From: Phocoena phocoena
Lineage: Eukaryota > Chordata > Mammalia > Artiodactyla > Phocoenidae
Assembly: GCF_963924675.1 (NCBI RefSeq)
Contig: NC_089224.1
Coordinates: 69,549,464-69,613,463 of the forward strand
Direction: 5' to 3'
DNA: 64,000 nucleotides
Below, piece by piece: positions 34,926 through 47,289 of this stretch. The stretch's first letter is position 1, and each line of letters starts with the position of its first letter. The translations under genes were made by a program, and so were the position numbers. The notes below the pieces were generated by a model. That model searched no databases. It had not been told where the DNA came from and saw only the letters and a program-made list of their open reading frames with translations.

Positions 34926-35129
34926 TGTGTCCCTTAACAGGGACACCATGCTGCTTTCCACATGTCATCTCTGCTTGTGCAGAGCACAGATAATGATGAC
35001 ATCGTACCTTCATTTGCCTGTGGGCTGATGTATTGAAAAGCTCCTATCATCAGGTTACTGCCAGTAAAATGTAGTGAGCATTTTTAGCCAGGCTTTCTTA
35101 TAGGCACTTTAGGCAATTTACATCGTTTT

Positions 35130-35530
35130 CTTCTACAAAAAGTTCCGCAAGGTTCAAACAATGGAATACTATAGAGCAATGAGGATATCCAGTGTATAAT
35201 ACACTTAAAATTATGGTTGGACATCGTAAGCTTAATGCTGAAGGAATGAGTAAGATACGTATGCGGTGCCATTTTCACAATGTACGAAACAAGTCAAAAC
35301 TAATCTCTGTTGTTAGAAGTCAGGGCAGTGTCTACCTTGGGAAGGGACAGTGACTGGAAGGGGCCAAGAGGATGCTTTATTGAGTGCTGACGAGGTCTGC
35401 TTCTTTGACAGGGATACCAGTTACAGAAGAGGGTTCAGTTTGTAAAAATTCATCGAACTGAACGAAATATTGTTTGGATTTCTCTGTGTGTATAACTTAC
35501 TTCATTTAAAAGTTGCACATATGCAGGCAT
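35130..35530 (+). mobile_element. Old L1 3' UTR fragment
   Basis: Starts like the end of ORF2 (CAATGGAATACTATAGAGCAATGAGG) and continues with an old-L1 3' region (GTGACTGGAAGGGGCCAAGAGG, GGGATACCAGTTACAGAAGAGG, TTTGTAAAAATTCATCGAACTG). Diverged; no coding capacity. Confidence 0.7.
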
Positions 35531-35540
35531 AGTGCACATG

Positions 35541-35568
35541 CACACACACACACACACACACACACACC
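35541..35568. repeat. (CA)n microsatellite
   Basis: Fourteen CA units, uninterrupted. Likely length-polymorphic. Confidence 0.95.
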
Positions 35569-35614
35569 ATGAAGCCTTTAAAAAATTCTTTGAAGCATAT
35601 ACTTTATTATAGTT

Positions 35615-35735
35615 GCTTTTGATATTATCATTGTCTAGATACTGAGGCATATAGAGGTTAAGTAATCATGCTCAGGTCACACAACTAGCAACTAATGTAG
35701 CCAAGGCATTTTGAACCCATAGTTTGGGGACATAG
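35615..35735 (-). repeat. MIR SINE fragment, antisense
   Basis: ATACTGAGGCATATAGAGGTTAAG, then CAGGTCACACAACTAGCAAC and TTTTGAACCCATAGTTTGG: the reverse complement of the MIR core and tRNA-like 5' part. Confidence 0.8.
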
Positions 35736-36384
35736 CTCCTAACCCTCTGGTAAATTAGTAAAATAGTACTTGGAGGCCAAACATACATACTATTAGTTTT
35801 TAAATATATCAAGATGCTTTATTAATTAATAAAATGCAAACTAATTTTATTGTTCCTGACACTGTGAAAGCTTTTAGACTTGGATTTTCCCAATCCAAAA
35901 TTATCAAAAATACATTTCTTATTATATGTGGATATGTATAAAATTAAAAAGGTCCTCTTACTGGGAAAAGCTGGGAACCACTGTCTTAGAACATAAACAT
36001 GAAAAATCAATTAAATCAATTTTTTATGAACAGCCTCTCAGAACTCAGCCTCTGAAGTCCCCTTCAAGCCTGTTCATTATACCAGTGTTATGTCTGCGGA
36101 TGACTGAAGTTCTGACTGATGTTACTGAGTACTAATTAAACCTCATCCTGTGAGGTGGAGCTCTGGTAGAATCATTCTAAAACTAATTTTCAGAAATGCT
36201 TGTCCCACCTCAACAGATGCTACATCACTGTGAATATGAAGGTTATGTTGTATAAAGCAAAGGGTTATTCTAGACATGTCAGTCGCTGCACAAGTCAATC
36301 AGCAGTCTCTACTACAGATGATTTCCATTCACTGTAGCATACAGACAGAATCTGTAATTATGCATTTATTTGGGTGCTGTTTGT

Positions 36385-36545
36385 TTCTATATACATTAGC
36401 TGCCATATAGTTGTCAACTCCATGAGGGAGAGGACTCTGGCTATCTCCCATTGCCAGTGTGTCACAAACAAACAACTGGCATGAGAGCTAGCCAAGATCA
36501 GATACTGAATGGATGAATGAATGATTGAATGAATGAATGAGTGAG
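36385..36545 (+). repeat. L2 3' end with (ATGA)n tail
   Basis: GTTGTCAACTCCATGAGGGAGAGGACTCTGG matches the L2 3' end, and the element closes with the L2-typical GAATGAATGATTGAATGAATGAATGA tandem at 36509-36541. Confidence 0.75.
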
Positions 36546-36564
36546 ACAGATCTAAAATTCAAGT

Positions 36565-36725
36565 ATGTCATATTACCTCTCTGATTGTGGCCAAGTTATT
36601 CAACTTCTTTGAATCTCAATTCTTTAAATCTGTGAAACATTAACCTCTTTTATTTTAAGTATTACATGAGATGATGTATATAAAATTTACAGTAAGCACT
36701 TGATAAGTGGTAGCTATTAATAGAT
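36565..36725 (+). repeat. MIR SINE fragment
   Basis: GTGGCCAAGTTATTCAACTTC, TTTAAATCTGTGAAACATTAACC, ATTACATGAGATGATGTATATAAAATTTAC and AGTAAGCACTTGATAAGTGGTAGCTATTAA follow the MIR consensus order on the plus strand. Confidence 0.78.
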
Positions 36726-36729
36726 TTCT

Positions 36730-38885
36730 TTTAAAATTTTTATATCTAAAAGCAGCACTAAAGAAACTGGAGGAGGTAATGGCAGAAAATGAAGATACTT
36801 AAAGTCTCACAAAGGATACTCAGTGTCTCACCAAGATGTGAAACTGAGGAAGAGGGCTAAGAAGATGCGGCTAAGTGTAATGTAACTTATATATGCTGAG
36901 AAGTTAAAGCACAATAATTCAAAGTGAAAAGGCACACTGAGAATGCCTTGTAAACTGAGTGCAGATGTATACTGGTGGGTCAGTATTTACAAAGCCAATA
37001 GTTGTGCCCAGAGACTAAAGCAAGGTGGCATTTTAGATCCCAAGAGTATCACAGAACCAGGATAAATTACTTGACATGAATAAAATCCTTTAATACAGAT
37101 ACGTACAATGTAGAGGAAGGAGTTTTATTCTCTCTACATAGGTAATGTGTATTCAGTGTCAGGTCTCCACTGTATATTGTGTTGAAACACCAAGTGTAGA
37201 AGACAAACATTATCTGTGCCTCCAGATTTGAGGTTTTGGTTAGATATGCAGTTTATGCCCCCGGAGCTACTCACCCATTTTCACCTTTTCACTGAGCTCA
37301 CTCTATGATGACCCTGTTCCTTCCTATTATGTTCTACCCTGATTTGTATGGTAATTAGTTCCATGCTTTTTAAAATAGTTTTGATCACCCCAAAATGCTT
37401 CCCTAAACACTTGTCTGTTTTGAATTTTGTGTAATAGAATCATACGATATATGTCATATATTTTTTGTCCTTTCTTTTCCTAGAAGAGGGAAAATTAGAC
37501 CACATTGTAAGAGTGAAGGGTATCATTACAAGGATGAAAATGAAAGTCAAGCAGTGGGAAAAGACAGAGAGAGAAAAAAAGCAATGGGGGCTGATCGCAC
37601 CATCCTTAGAACACGGATCTAGCAATGGGAGCGGAACATGTTCCTGTTTTAGAGTTTGGGCTCCTCTGGGCTCCTGTGGCTGCTGCTGCCAATGCTACTG
37701 TGCAATGGCTTCAGACATGAGGTAGTGGAAGGAAATATGAGAAAAAGGAGAGGAGGTGCCTCACTCTCTCGGAGCATGATGAGTGTGCTCCTTCTCACTC
37801 TGAGCCAGAACTGGAGGGCTTCGCCTACAGCCCTCTCTGTATGCTACCCAGTGCCCACTTCTGCACTGGCCAGAAATACTGGAGGAAAACAATAGCAAGC
37901 AATCTCACCATTAGGTCAATGATGCTTTACATTATGGTCTTCTTCCTCAATTTACTTGGTATGATTACTTTTCAGAGCCCTCAAATGCCACTCCATGCAT
38001 TTTGTACAGGTTTTACAGCAGGAGTAAATCTATGAAGTCTGTTTCTTGAACAATGTGCAGCTGCTGATGCCTCTGCTTAGTTTTCTTTTTCTTTCTTTTC
38101 TTTTTTTCTTTTTTGATTTTAAGCCTGACTCCCTAAAGGTCAAGCTTGTGTTTACATAGCTTATTTTTCAGCCAAAGATTGGGCTCAAACACTACAAGCC
38201 AGTAAGTCTTCCACTATGTGCTGAAGGATGTGTGTTGGGGCCAGGGAGCACATTCAAACTTCAGGCCATTTTTAAGTCCGCTTTCTGTTTCAGATGGGCT
38301 CTGCGACATCTCCCCCTGGTCATTACAGGGATGTGCAGGTGGCTGGCACACGCACACAGTTTATGTAGCACACGTACACAGCCTCTGGTCAACCTGGGAT
38401 GTGTGACTATCTCACCTCCCTGTTCTCCTTCGCTAGTGCACAGGTTTCTTATTTCCATCAAGCAGGCCTGTGATCTCAAGATACAAACCACTGGCCCTCC
38501 TTGTTCCCTTATCATGGATGTTGTCACTTCAAATGACACAATCCAAACCAAGCGTGCCCCCTTTGGTGGCAAAGCTTATATTCACAGGTTATATTCACAA
38601 CCTGCCCCACCATGGTTGTACTACTATGCAGACCAAGCTGGGGGAAATGGGAGAAGCTTTGGGCAAAAATGTCATGGACTATGCTGTTTTTACTTGAAAT
38701 TTAGTCATTTTCATTAATAAATGCTTCTTTCTTGATTATCTACTTTTGAATTCCTGAGCACTGAGATGGTCGTATTTTACAATTTTTTCCACCTTTACAA
38801 CTTTCAAGCTCCTCATTCTACCACGTTGGAAGTTGAGTTCATAATCAGATATAATATTTTGATATAAAATGGCTATCTGCAAAGG
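36730..38885. other. Unassigned DNA, relatively GC-rich between 37600 and 38650
   Basis: No gene is recognised. Several overlapping short frames occur between 37465 and 38717 (the longest 161 codons at 38232-38717), but none shows a known domain, and frames are equally open on the minus strand. A decayed repeat or retrovirus-like internal piece is possible; I cannot assign it. Confidence 0.45.
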
Positions 38886-39335
38886 TAAATTGTATTATAA
38901 TGCAAGCATTAAACAACTAGAAAATTACATATGAAAATATGATACAGTTTTAATAGCATCAATATTCATCAGAAATTTAGGAATATATCTATCAGACCTG
39001 AAAGAACTCTACAATGAGATTTAGAAATCATTAATTAAGACACAGAAAAATGGAGTGAGACATCATAACGTGCTTAGTTGGAAGACATAATTTGGTAAAA
39101 ATTTCAAGTTTACCCAAATGGATTTGAAAATTCAATTTTACTAAAAATCCCAGCAGTTGTGTTTGCTTGTTTGTGTGTGTGTGCATATAAATAGACAAGA
39201 TGTTTCAAAGAATAACAATCTTGAAAAAGAACAAAGCTGAAGGAATTACACTACCAGAAATCAAGATATATTAAAAGCTTTATTAATCAAAATAATATAG
39301 TATTAGAGCAAGAAAAGATAAATAAACCAATAGTA

Positions 39336-39415
39336 TTGAGTTGGCCAAAAAGTTTGTTTGGGTTTTTCCATAACATCTTACAGAAAAACCCAAAAGAACT
39401 TTCTGGCCAACCCAA
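39336..39415. mobile_element. 80-bp mariner miniature element, long palindrome
   Basis: Both ends are mariner inverted repeats (TTGAGTTGGCCAAAAAG on the left, CTTTCTGGCCAACCCAA on the right) and are flanked by TA at 39334-39335 and 39416-39417. Arms of about 35 bp pair around a short loop near 39371-39380 (ATAACATCTTA). The ends match the inverted repeat of the mariner at 27249, so this is a non-coding deletion derivative moved by such a transposase. A transcript would fold into a single hairpin. Confidence 0.92.
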
Positions 39416-40039
39416 TACAAAATAGAGAATCCAGAAACAGCAGTCTATGCATACGATAAACTGTGTGTGACAAACCTGATAATCTAATGCAGTGAGAAAA
39501 AAATATTTTCAATAATCAGTGCAGCTCAAACAGATATCCATATGAAAACAAAATGAAATTTACCCCACCTGTCATCATAGACAGAAATACTTCCAGAAGT
39601 ATATGTCCAAATACAAAGACAAAAGCAATAAAGTTTTTGCAAGAGAACAAGGGAGAATAGCTTTATGATACTGAAATCCATAAATATTTCTTAACTAGGA
39701 CATAAAAAGCACTAATTGAAGAGGACTGATATACTAGACTATAACAAGGATAAGACATATTGGTCAGCAAATGACACCATTAATGCAGTAAAAAGGCAAG
39801 CCACAGCATGGGATAAGGCAGTTGTTTTATGCCATGTCTAGAATGTATAAAGAGCTCATAAAAAATAATAAGAAAAAATTCAGTCCAAGAAAAAAGGTGA
39901 CAAAATGTTTCTCACAGGCACTTCCCAAAGGCAGGGATCCAAACGACCAATAACATATGAAAAGGTACTCAACATAATTATTCTTCAGATAGGTGCAAAT
40001 GTAAAACATAATCAGATACTAAAGCACAGCAACAGAAAG

Positions 40040-40215
40040 GCTAAAACAAAAATGACAAAATAAGAAAAAAGAAAGGAGAAAGAGGGAAGGAGAGAAGAAG
40101 GGAGGGAGAGAGAGGAAGGGAGAAAGAAGGCGGAGGGAGAAAAACTGTGGAGTGGGAAGGGAGAAGGAATAAAGTACAAAGTTAAAAAAAAAAAAGAAAG
40201 AATGAGAGAAAGAAC
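40040..40215. repeat. Long purine (GA/GGGA) tract
   Basis: Nearly pure purine on the plus strand for about 130 bp within 40040-40170 (GGGAAGGAGAGAAGAAGG repeats), ending in an A-run. Sits inside ancient L1 sequence. The minus-strand frame at 40019-40315 is an artefact of this composition. Confidence 0.9.
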
Positions 40216-40859
40216 AAACTAAGATTAGAGAAGAATTTGGAACAGGAGGAGGTAACAGGTCTTTCATACATTCCTGGTAAAAGTATAAATTGTTGGGCCC
40301 ATTTTGGATAACCACTTGGCAGTATGTACCAAATCTAACATAAATGATAATTTACCCCAAAAATCTAATTCTAGGTATATATACCCAATATAAATGCAAA
40401 TATATGGTCACCAAAATACGTTACACACATATTTATATTCTTATATTCATAATAAGAAAAAAGTGGAAATCAGTTACCAATCAAAAATTGAAAATATAAA
40501 TATTGTTTTTGGTTTGTTCAAATAATGGTTAACTATATAATACTGAGAATGAACAAACTAAAACTGCTTATATCCAAACATAATACTGAAAAAGGAGGCA
40601 GACACCAAGAGTTCATATTGTATAGTTATATAAATTTCAAAGCAAGAAAAAACTACTGGATAGCATTACAATTCAGGATTGTGGTTACTCATGAATGAAA
40701 AGTGGCATGAGAGTTTTTTTATTTTTCTGATGTTCTTTCTTGAGTCAGGTGTCAGTTACCCAGATGTGTTTAGCTTGTGAAAATTCATCCAGCTGTTCAT
40801 TTCTGATCTTTCTAAGTTTCTGCATACCTGTATACTTCAATAAAATGTCTACGTAAATA

Positions 40860-42870
40860 ATTAATGTTTGTTTTGATCTTTTTTTAAATTTAAGTTTGTT
40901 TTGATCTTTTAAATGCAAATTACAGTGGAATGAAGACTATCCCTGAAAAAAACATCATTTTCATTCACTTGCATTAAATATAAGGGGAAGAAAAAATGGT
41001 GAAGCTATAGTTAATGATGAATAGCTGTGAATAGTACACACACTCTTCTCTATGCCAAAGCACCTAACCTATATTTAGCAAGAATGGTGAGTCACAATAA
41101 TAATTATTAATATATACAGATATTACTGTTACATAGACCTAGGTTGAAAAAATGGTTAGAAATTCTACTTTATGTAACCTAGCATGGCAACACACTTTTT
41201 ACTTAGTCGCTGGTTCTTGTTAATCTTATAAGTACAATTTTATACTAAACTAGGTAGGATTGTGCTCAGGAATGTATCAGATCTGGTCTGATTATTTGAG
41301 AGGTAATACTGTATGAATGGTGGAGCAGATAGTATTTCAGTTCTACGTCCCTACTTAAAATGATAGAGTCAATGAATAAACATATTTATGGTTTTGGGGG
41401 ACAGTAGGGTATTCATCATGGGAGAAGGGAGATACAAATATGGAATGGAGGGAGGTGAGGAAGAGCCCTGTATTATTGGATTTGAATGGAGTATAAGAAT
41501 GAATTCTTGATTTAAGAAAAAATATTGATATCAAACTTAATTTACATCATCTACTTTCATTTTATACTTGCTTTGTATGAATGCTGCCCCAAATTTTCTT
41601 TTCATTACACAGTATTTGGATTTTCCTGCATCAGTGAAAACAGGTGATTCCTTGAAGACAGGGGAAAGGTTAAGTGGTTTACAAGTTTCTAGCTTCAAAT
41701 ATGCCCTGTTCTGTTGGTACAGCAAAGTGCATTTGTTGACAGATGGCACTTTTTTTTTAAGAGTTGCAGCAGCCCCTTAATCTTTTATTTGTTTGTTTTG
41801 TTGTTTTTGTAGGACCCTTTATTTCCCAAACTTATTTCTATTTGCCCTTTTACCGCTCTTCATAGGATGCCTCATGGTAATGCTTTCCAGAAGCTGCCTT
41901 TTCTTCACTTGCAAGCCCCCCTGCCCCTTAGATCCCTGGAAACCAGTGCTCTGCTGCATTTCAGATGGGACACTTTCTTTCTGGAGATGGTTTCGTTTGT
42001 TTTCCACCATTGCTGGGCCCTGACTGCCCTCTCCTCTCTTCCATGTAACATTCTCCTAACTCTCCATTTATGAGATGGCCTCAAGAGCTGGTTCTGTTAG
42101 TGGTGATAGTTTCCTCCATCTTTAAATGTACATTAAAACATATTATATTCTCTGTTTGCTAGATATTCTGCAATTTTTGAGCATTGATGGTTTCATTCGA
42201 TTTTCAAAAGCTGGGTAGTGAGTTCTAAATGTAGGCCTCTGCCACTTTCCTACCAGAAAAGGGAAGCCCTCTGTAGGCACACTGTAAGACATTTTAATAA
42301 ATAAACGAATACTTGAATGTGTTTAACATGCAAAGCACTATAAGTGCACAACTTGCCTCACACTGGGCAAATGTTCTGTGTAAAGGAGTCCATATTCAGA
42401 TTAGTGAGCTGACTTTCAACGATGATATCTCCCAGAAACATCTCTCTAAAAACAAGAATCGTGTGTACTTAATTTTCTCTGGCACTTTGCTCCCGAAATA
42501 TTTTAATGTAAATATTTATATATATAAAAGTCTAAAAAAAAAGTCTAAACTTATTAGGATCCACCATGATTTTTGAACATAATCTTGTTTATAATATCCG
42601 TACACTTATTCCTCACTGTTAGTAGAAAGGTATTTGGGAAAATCAGAAAAAACGTGTCAGCTTTAAAATATATTTTCTCTGAAAAATAAAAGACAACATA
42701 GAGAAAAATTTAGGGAAGAAAGTTCCAAGAAAGGGCCATGTTCTAGTGAAGTTCTAAGAGATAGCAACAGAACATGCTCATGCATTGCCAATGATAGTGC
42801 AATGTATAAACAACATTTTAAGAGGTCGCACTGATATGATGTATTAAAAATTTGAAAGTGCTTAAGTTTG
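40860..42870. other. Unassigned DNA
   Basis: No gene or named repeat is seen. A region of mixed composition at 41790-42080 has overlapping frames on both strands and a pyrimidine-rich stretch before a TAG (41780-41813), but there is no further support for an exon. Confidence 0.45.
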
Positions 42871-42879
42871 AATTACCAT

Positions 42880-44600
42880 TTCCACTTTTCCACATCTGCT
42901 TTAGAGGAATATAAACAAGGACACAGAGCCATGAACAAGGCTATTTATTTCCATAATGTTTGCGTTAGCAAAGAGTGGAATTAAATGTCCATTAGGTGAG
43001 GAAGAGATATACAAACTAATGCAGATCCTTGCTACGGAATACTATGGAGCAGTTTACAAAAGTGAGGTGATCATTTGAATGTTATTATGGGTAAAACTGA
43101 ACTATGCTCAAATATTTACCCCAGATGGAACAGAGACCTAACAGTGAAAGTTTAAACAATGCAGTTTCTAGAAGATAACATGAAAAAGTATCTTCATGAC
43201 CTTGAAGTAGGCAAATATTTCTTTAACAAAAATATTATTACCAAAATAGTAAAAAGAAAAAATTTAATCCTTAAAGAAGAACTGAGAGAGAATAAAGAAA
43301 ATAAAAAAGAATATATATATCTAAGAATGATTCATATAGAATGAATGACACCTCCCAGAAATCACTAAGGAAATGACAGATAGCTGTTTAAAAAAAAAGA
43401 GAGAGAGAGACAGAGAGAGAGAGAGAAAATATTGGAAAAAACTCCTTTACAAAGAGGATTTCCAACAGGCAATATAAAAAGGAAAATGTAAAAAAAAAAA
43501 AAAAAAAGAAAATGTGATTAATATCATAAGACTACAGAGACATTAAAATCAAAGCCATGTAAAATATCACTGCATTCTCACTAGAATGACCACACTTTTT
43601 TTTTTAATGAAAAACTATTTAGTTTAATGAGCCCCTGGAGCTCGAGTCTACTATGACAGAGTATAAATTAGTACAATTGCCTTGGAAAACATTTTGGCAG
43701 TACCTCCCAAGCTAAAAATATGCTTACCCAATGACCTATCAATTTTACTCCTACGTAAATATTCAAATGAAATGAGTACTTTTGTCTACTGAAAACATGT
43801 ATAAAAATATTCATATTAGCTTCATCTATAATAGCCAAAACTGTAAATAGCATAAATATCCATATAAATGTTCATATAAAGAAATATTACAGCAGAATGA
43901 AAAAGCTGTTTCTCACAATATGGATAATCTCACAAAATAATGCTGAACAACAGAATTTGGAAACAAAAGTGTACATGTGTAATGAATCCATTTTTAAAAG
44001 CAGGAAAAATAAACTATGATGATTAAAGTCAGAATGATAGTTACCTTTGGGGTATATTGACTGAGAGAGACATGATAGGGTTATTTGGGGTGTTAGTAAT
44101 ATCTTAATATTGATCCATCTGATGGGTTGGCTTCACATGTATTTTCATTTTACTTTATTTTTATTTTTTCTCAAGTCTATTCTCTACATCTGCGTCTTTA
44201 TTCCTGTCCTGCCCCTAGGTTCTTCAGAACCTTTTCTTTTCTTTTTTTTTTTTTTTTCACAGATTCCATATATATGTGTTAGCATACGGTATTTGTTTTT
44301 CTCTTTCTGACTTACTTCACTCTGTATGACAGGCTCTAGGTCCATCCACCTCACTACAAATAACTCAATTTCATTTTAGAAATGAAATTACATTGTCATA
44401 CTTTTAAGATTATTAACTTTTACATTTGAACTCTATAATTAGAAAAAGAGAATGAGGATGTATCTCTATATATTTACATAGAAATATTTCTACGACATAT
44501 AAAGCCAAAAAGTAAATTGTAAAACAATATCTATAGTATGAACCCATTTTTATGACCATCTCACCTCAACAAAATAAGAAACAAAACTGCATATTTGTAT
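42880..44600 (+). mobile_element. Ancient L1 3' half, decayed
   Basis: Collinear with L1 ORF2 C-terminal text: CAGATGGAACAGAGACC, TCTAGAAGATAACATGAAAAAG, CAACAGGCAATATAAAAAG, CACTGCATTCTCACTAGAATG, GGAAAACATTTTGGCAG, ATAATAGCCAAAACTG. A 3' UTR-like region (GATAGTTACCTTTGGGGTATATTG) follows. A second tail-like part lies at 44430-44600. Split by the young antisense L1 at 44153-44368. (GA)n at 43398-43424 and an A-run at 43490-43507 are internal. Confidence 0.75.
44153..44368 (-). mobile_element. L1-G: short young antisense L1, early poly-A
   Basis: Reverse complement of the L1-A/L1-B 3' region, from the codons for NEIEL to just past the motif AATAAAG in the 3' UTR (plus strand CTTTATT at 44197-44203). 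There the L1 text stops and a reversed A-rich tail begins (44153-44172). The last ~250 bp of the normal 3' UTR are absent. TTTCATTTTA at 44143-44152 and 44369-44378 is the target duplication. Confidence 0.88.
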
Positions 44601-47285
44601 GTGTATGTATAATTTTCAATTGTGTGATTAAAAACAAATGTATCTCACTCATAGAATAATTCCAGGAATTCTGAACCATGTCTAGGTCAGAGGATTCGTA
44701 TTAGGCCAGTTTTTCCTTATATTAGTTTTAATTAAATCGAGATATTTTCTGTGTCAAATTTATTCCAACAGAAATGACCTGGCCAAAGGATTTTGCTTCT
44801 TCAAATTAAATTTAGTTTCATAAAGCATCAATTATAACTATATATTTTTTTCATAGTGAAAACTTTGCTTCTCTTTACCTTTGACTTGAAAGACCAGAGA
44901 ACTGTCATGTCTACTAAATTCTATCTCCATGTCTAATCAGTGCTAATATTACAATCAATTCAAGGACCAACGATCAGTCTTTTCTAGAGTTATAAAGTCT
45001 GAGTTTCAGTGAAGAAAAGAGTGAAAATTACCAGTCTTACACCCTTGTTACAATAAATCACCGAGTATTTATTCATCACTAATCTTGTACTTAATCCTTT
45101 CTTAGGCAGCCTGAAGAGTAATGAGAAAATAATCGGACATGGTTCCTGCTGTAAAGCAGACAATAATTCAATTGAAAAGAGAGAGTTTTGTTAAAGATCT
45201 TTTGTAATTTAAACTACCTACAGAAGGGCCATCTGTCAAAATGATAGATTAAATTCTAATCCAGACTAGGAAGCAAGTGACAAATATATACTTATCATTT
45301 AAGATACTTATAGAATGATTACACTGATAAATCTATATTGGGACTAACTAAAACACAAAAATGACACAAAATGGATTACGTTACACACTGATGACTCTGA
45401 AGAAGTTATTGTGAATAATTAAGAGTAATGAATATGACAACTTGATTTTGTTCAAAATTTAAAATGAGGTTCTCAATCTTTGCCCATAATAAATTTACAA
45501 TATTTATTTTTGAAAATCTCCAAATATTTATTCATAATAATAAGTTTGCACTGAGTAGAAAATACAAGTTATGGTACTGATCATAATAAAAATAATAAGT
45601 TCCAAATGTTGAGATGTCACTTGATGAAGTTCAGACAAGTAGAAAGTAAGACAGCCAAAATTTGAATAGTTTTATCTGAAGCCAAATTCATATCATTTCT
45701 CTCACCTCAGAGTTCCTTCTATCCAGTTCTATAAAAGTATAAAAAATTGCTTCTGCATTTAATATAAACCGATGTGAATATATTGCCTATTATGTCACTC
45801 AAAGTCCCATGTAATTGACAACATTGAACATGTTACACCAAATAAAAGTATATCTGCACTGTCAAAAGTACATCTCTTTTATAAGATGAGAGTTACGCTT
45901 TCTCTTAAATTTTCCTTTTTCCTACCCTCTCTGGACATACATAGGCAAATTTTATGCTAGTAATAGAATACGTTAATATTATCAATGTCATTCTATTTCC
46001 CTTTTCCTCCTTTGTGTTTACGTCAATTTACTTGAAGTTGCCTGAAATTCCTATTCAGAAGATTTGAGTTGAGGTTAAATTAAAGTTAGATGTGACAGGC
46101 ATTGAATAACTTCTATTAGTAAATACAGATGAAGTTTCAACAAATATGAGGAAGAAAGAAGTCTATTTTTTTATTAGCCTATGTGAATAGAATGTATTTT
46201 TGGTTTCTACTAGTGGTGATGAAGGAAAAAAATATACTTGGTCCACAGTCCAAAGAAAAATAGAGCTGAAAGGGCTCTCCAAAGAGGAAGGGTATCCTTC
46301 CACATCTAGGCAGTCTTCATTCAGTGTACTCTCAAACTTTCTCTCAATATCTCCGTGGAAAAATAGACCCTGCCATCATCTGCTTTCAACTTTTCTGTGT
46401 TTCCCCAGTGGTTTTCCCACTGAGACACTCTCCATGAAGCTGTCTGATTTCTTCATTCTTACCAATTTTCTCTCCTAGACTTCTGTCTAAGCAGACTGTG
46501 TTTTCCAAGATCGGTACTGATTCAGCCTGTTATTTCTGCTTTATGCTTCTGAGCACCAAGGGCTATGATATTAGGACATGGTGCATTAGTGTCCTAAACA
46601 CCACTGAGAAGAAAGCAAGGCCCCAAAGGGTGAAGGCATTAATGAAAACAACGAGCACTTTAGTAAGAAGCCCAGGGTGTTTAAATCCAGTGTCCCAGAA
46701 TGATATATAACTGCCAATTGTAGCAAACATTTCAGGGACAGATTATCTCTTATAAGTTGTAAATACAGGTACTATTTCCATTCATGCAAAATTATTTAGA
46801 AAGCAAAATATGGAACTGTTTTCTACTAATTTAAATGGTAAAAGAAGAAGGCAAAGGACTGGAATTCTTGCCATGCTCAGCCCTAAAACAGAAGATCCTC
46901 TGTTTGGGCAACAGTGCTGTGGATATAGCCAAGAGACTGCTTTGGCACAAAAAAGAATATATCAGCATTACCACTGCCAGTTACATTCCATTGCCTTTAG
47001 TTTCCTGGCTGAGTTTATCTGTGTGTTTGGGGGAGGGGAAAAGGCAAGAGGGAGGCAAATCTGGCAGCCATTTCTCTTCAACTCTACAATGTCCTTTTTA
47101 GTATCTAAATAAGAATATGCTCCTATTTCATCATCATTTTGCAGGTCTAACTATTGGGAATATCAACACTGTGACAGTTACCACAATATTGCTGAACACA
47201 GCTGTTACTCTGCTTATAGAAAATCAAGGAAAGAAAAAAATTGATTTAATGAAACTTTGATTACTCTGCTGTTTAATTTTTAGTT
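44601..47285. other. Unassigned AT-rich DNA
   Basis: No gene or confident repeat is seen in 2.7 kb. Short frames at 46200-47112 overlap on the plus strand in two phases without recognisable features. Confidence 0.5.
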
Positions 47286-47289
47286 TAAG

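Larger units (their letters stand above)
38890..40855 (+). mobile_element. Ancient L1, ORF2 C-terminal part and 3' UTR
   Basis: Decayed ORF2 text (GCATCAATATTCATCAGAAA, GAAAAAGAACAAAGCTGAAGG, ACTCAACATAATTATTC) leads to a 3' UTR-like end (CTACTGGATAGCATTACAATTC, TGCATACCTGTATACTTCAATAAAATGTC) at about 40855. Interrupted by a mariner miniature element (39336-39415) and a purine tract (40040-40215). Confidence 0.75.

Noticed and set aside
35541..35568. Possible CRISPR-like or tandem array signals in the repeats
   Set aside because: These are ordinary mammalian microsatellites with 1-5-bp units; there are no spacers and no microbial context.
38232..38717. 161-codon frame in a GC-richer segment
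   Set aside because: A minus-strand frame of 103 codons overlaps it (38261-38572) and the sequence shows no known domain. It could be an old repeat but is not supportable as a gene.
40019..40315. 98-codon minus-strand frame rich in Ser, Leu and Phe
   Set aside because: Produced by the purine microsatellite read on the opposite strand.
41780..42080. Pyrimidine tract followed by TAG and an open stretch, like a splice acceptor and exon
   Set aside because: Frames are open on both strands here, and no donor, neighbouring exon or known domain could be found. Conservation data would be needed.
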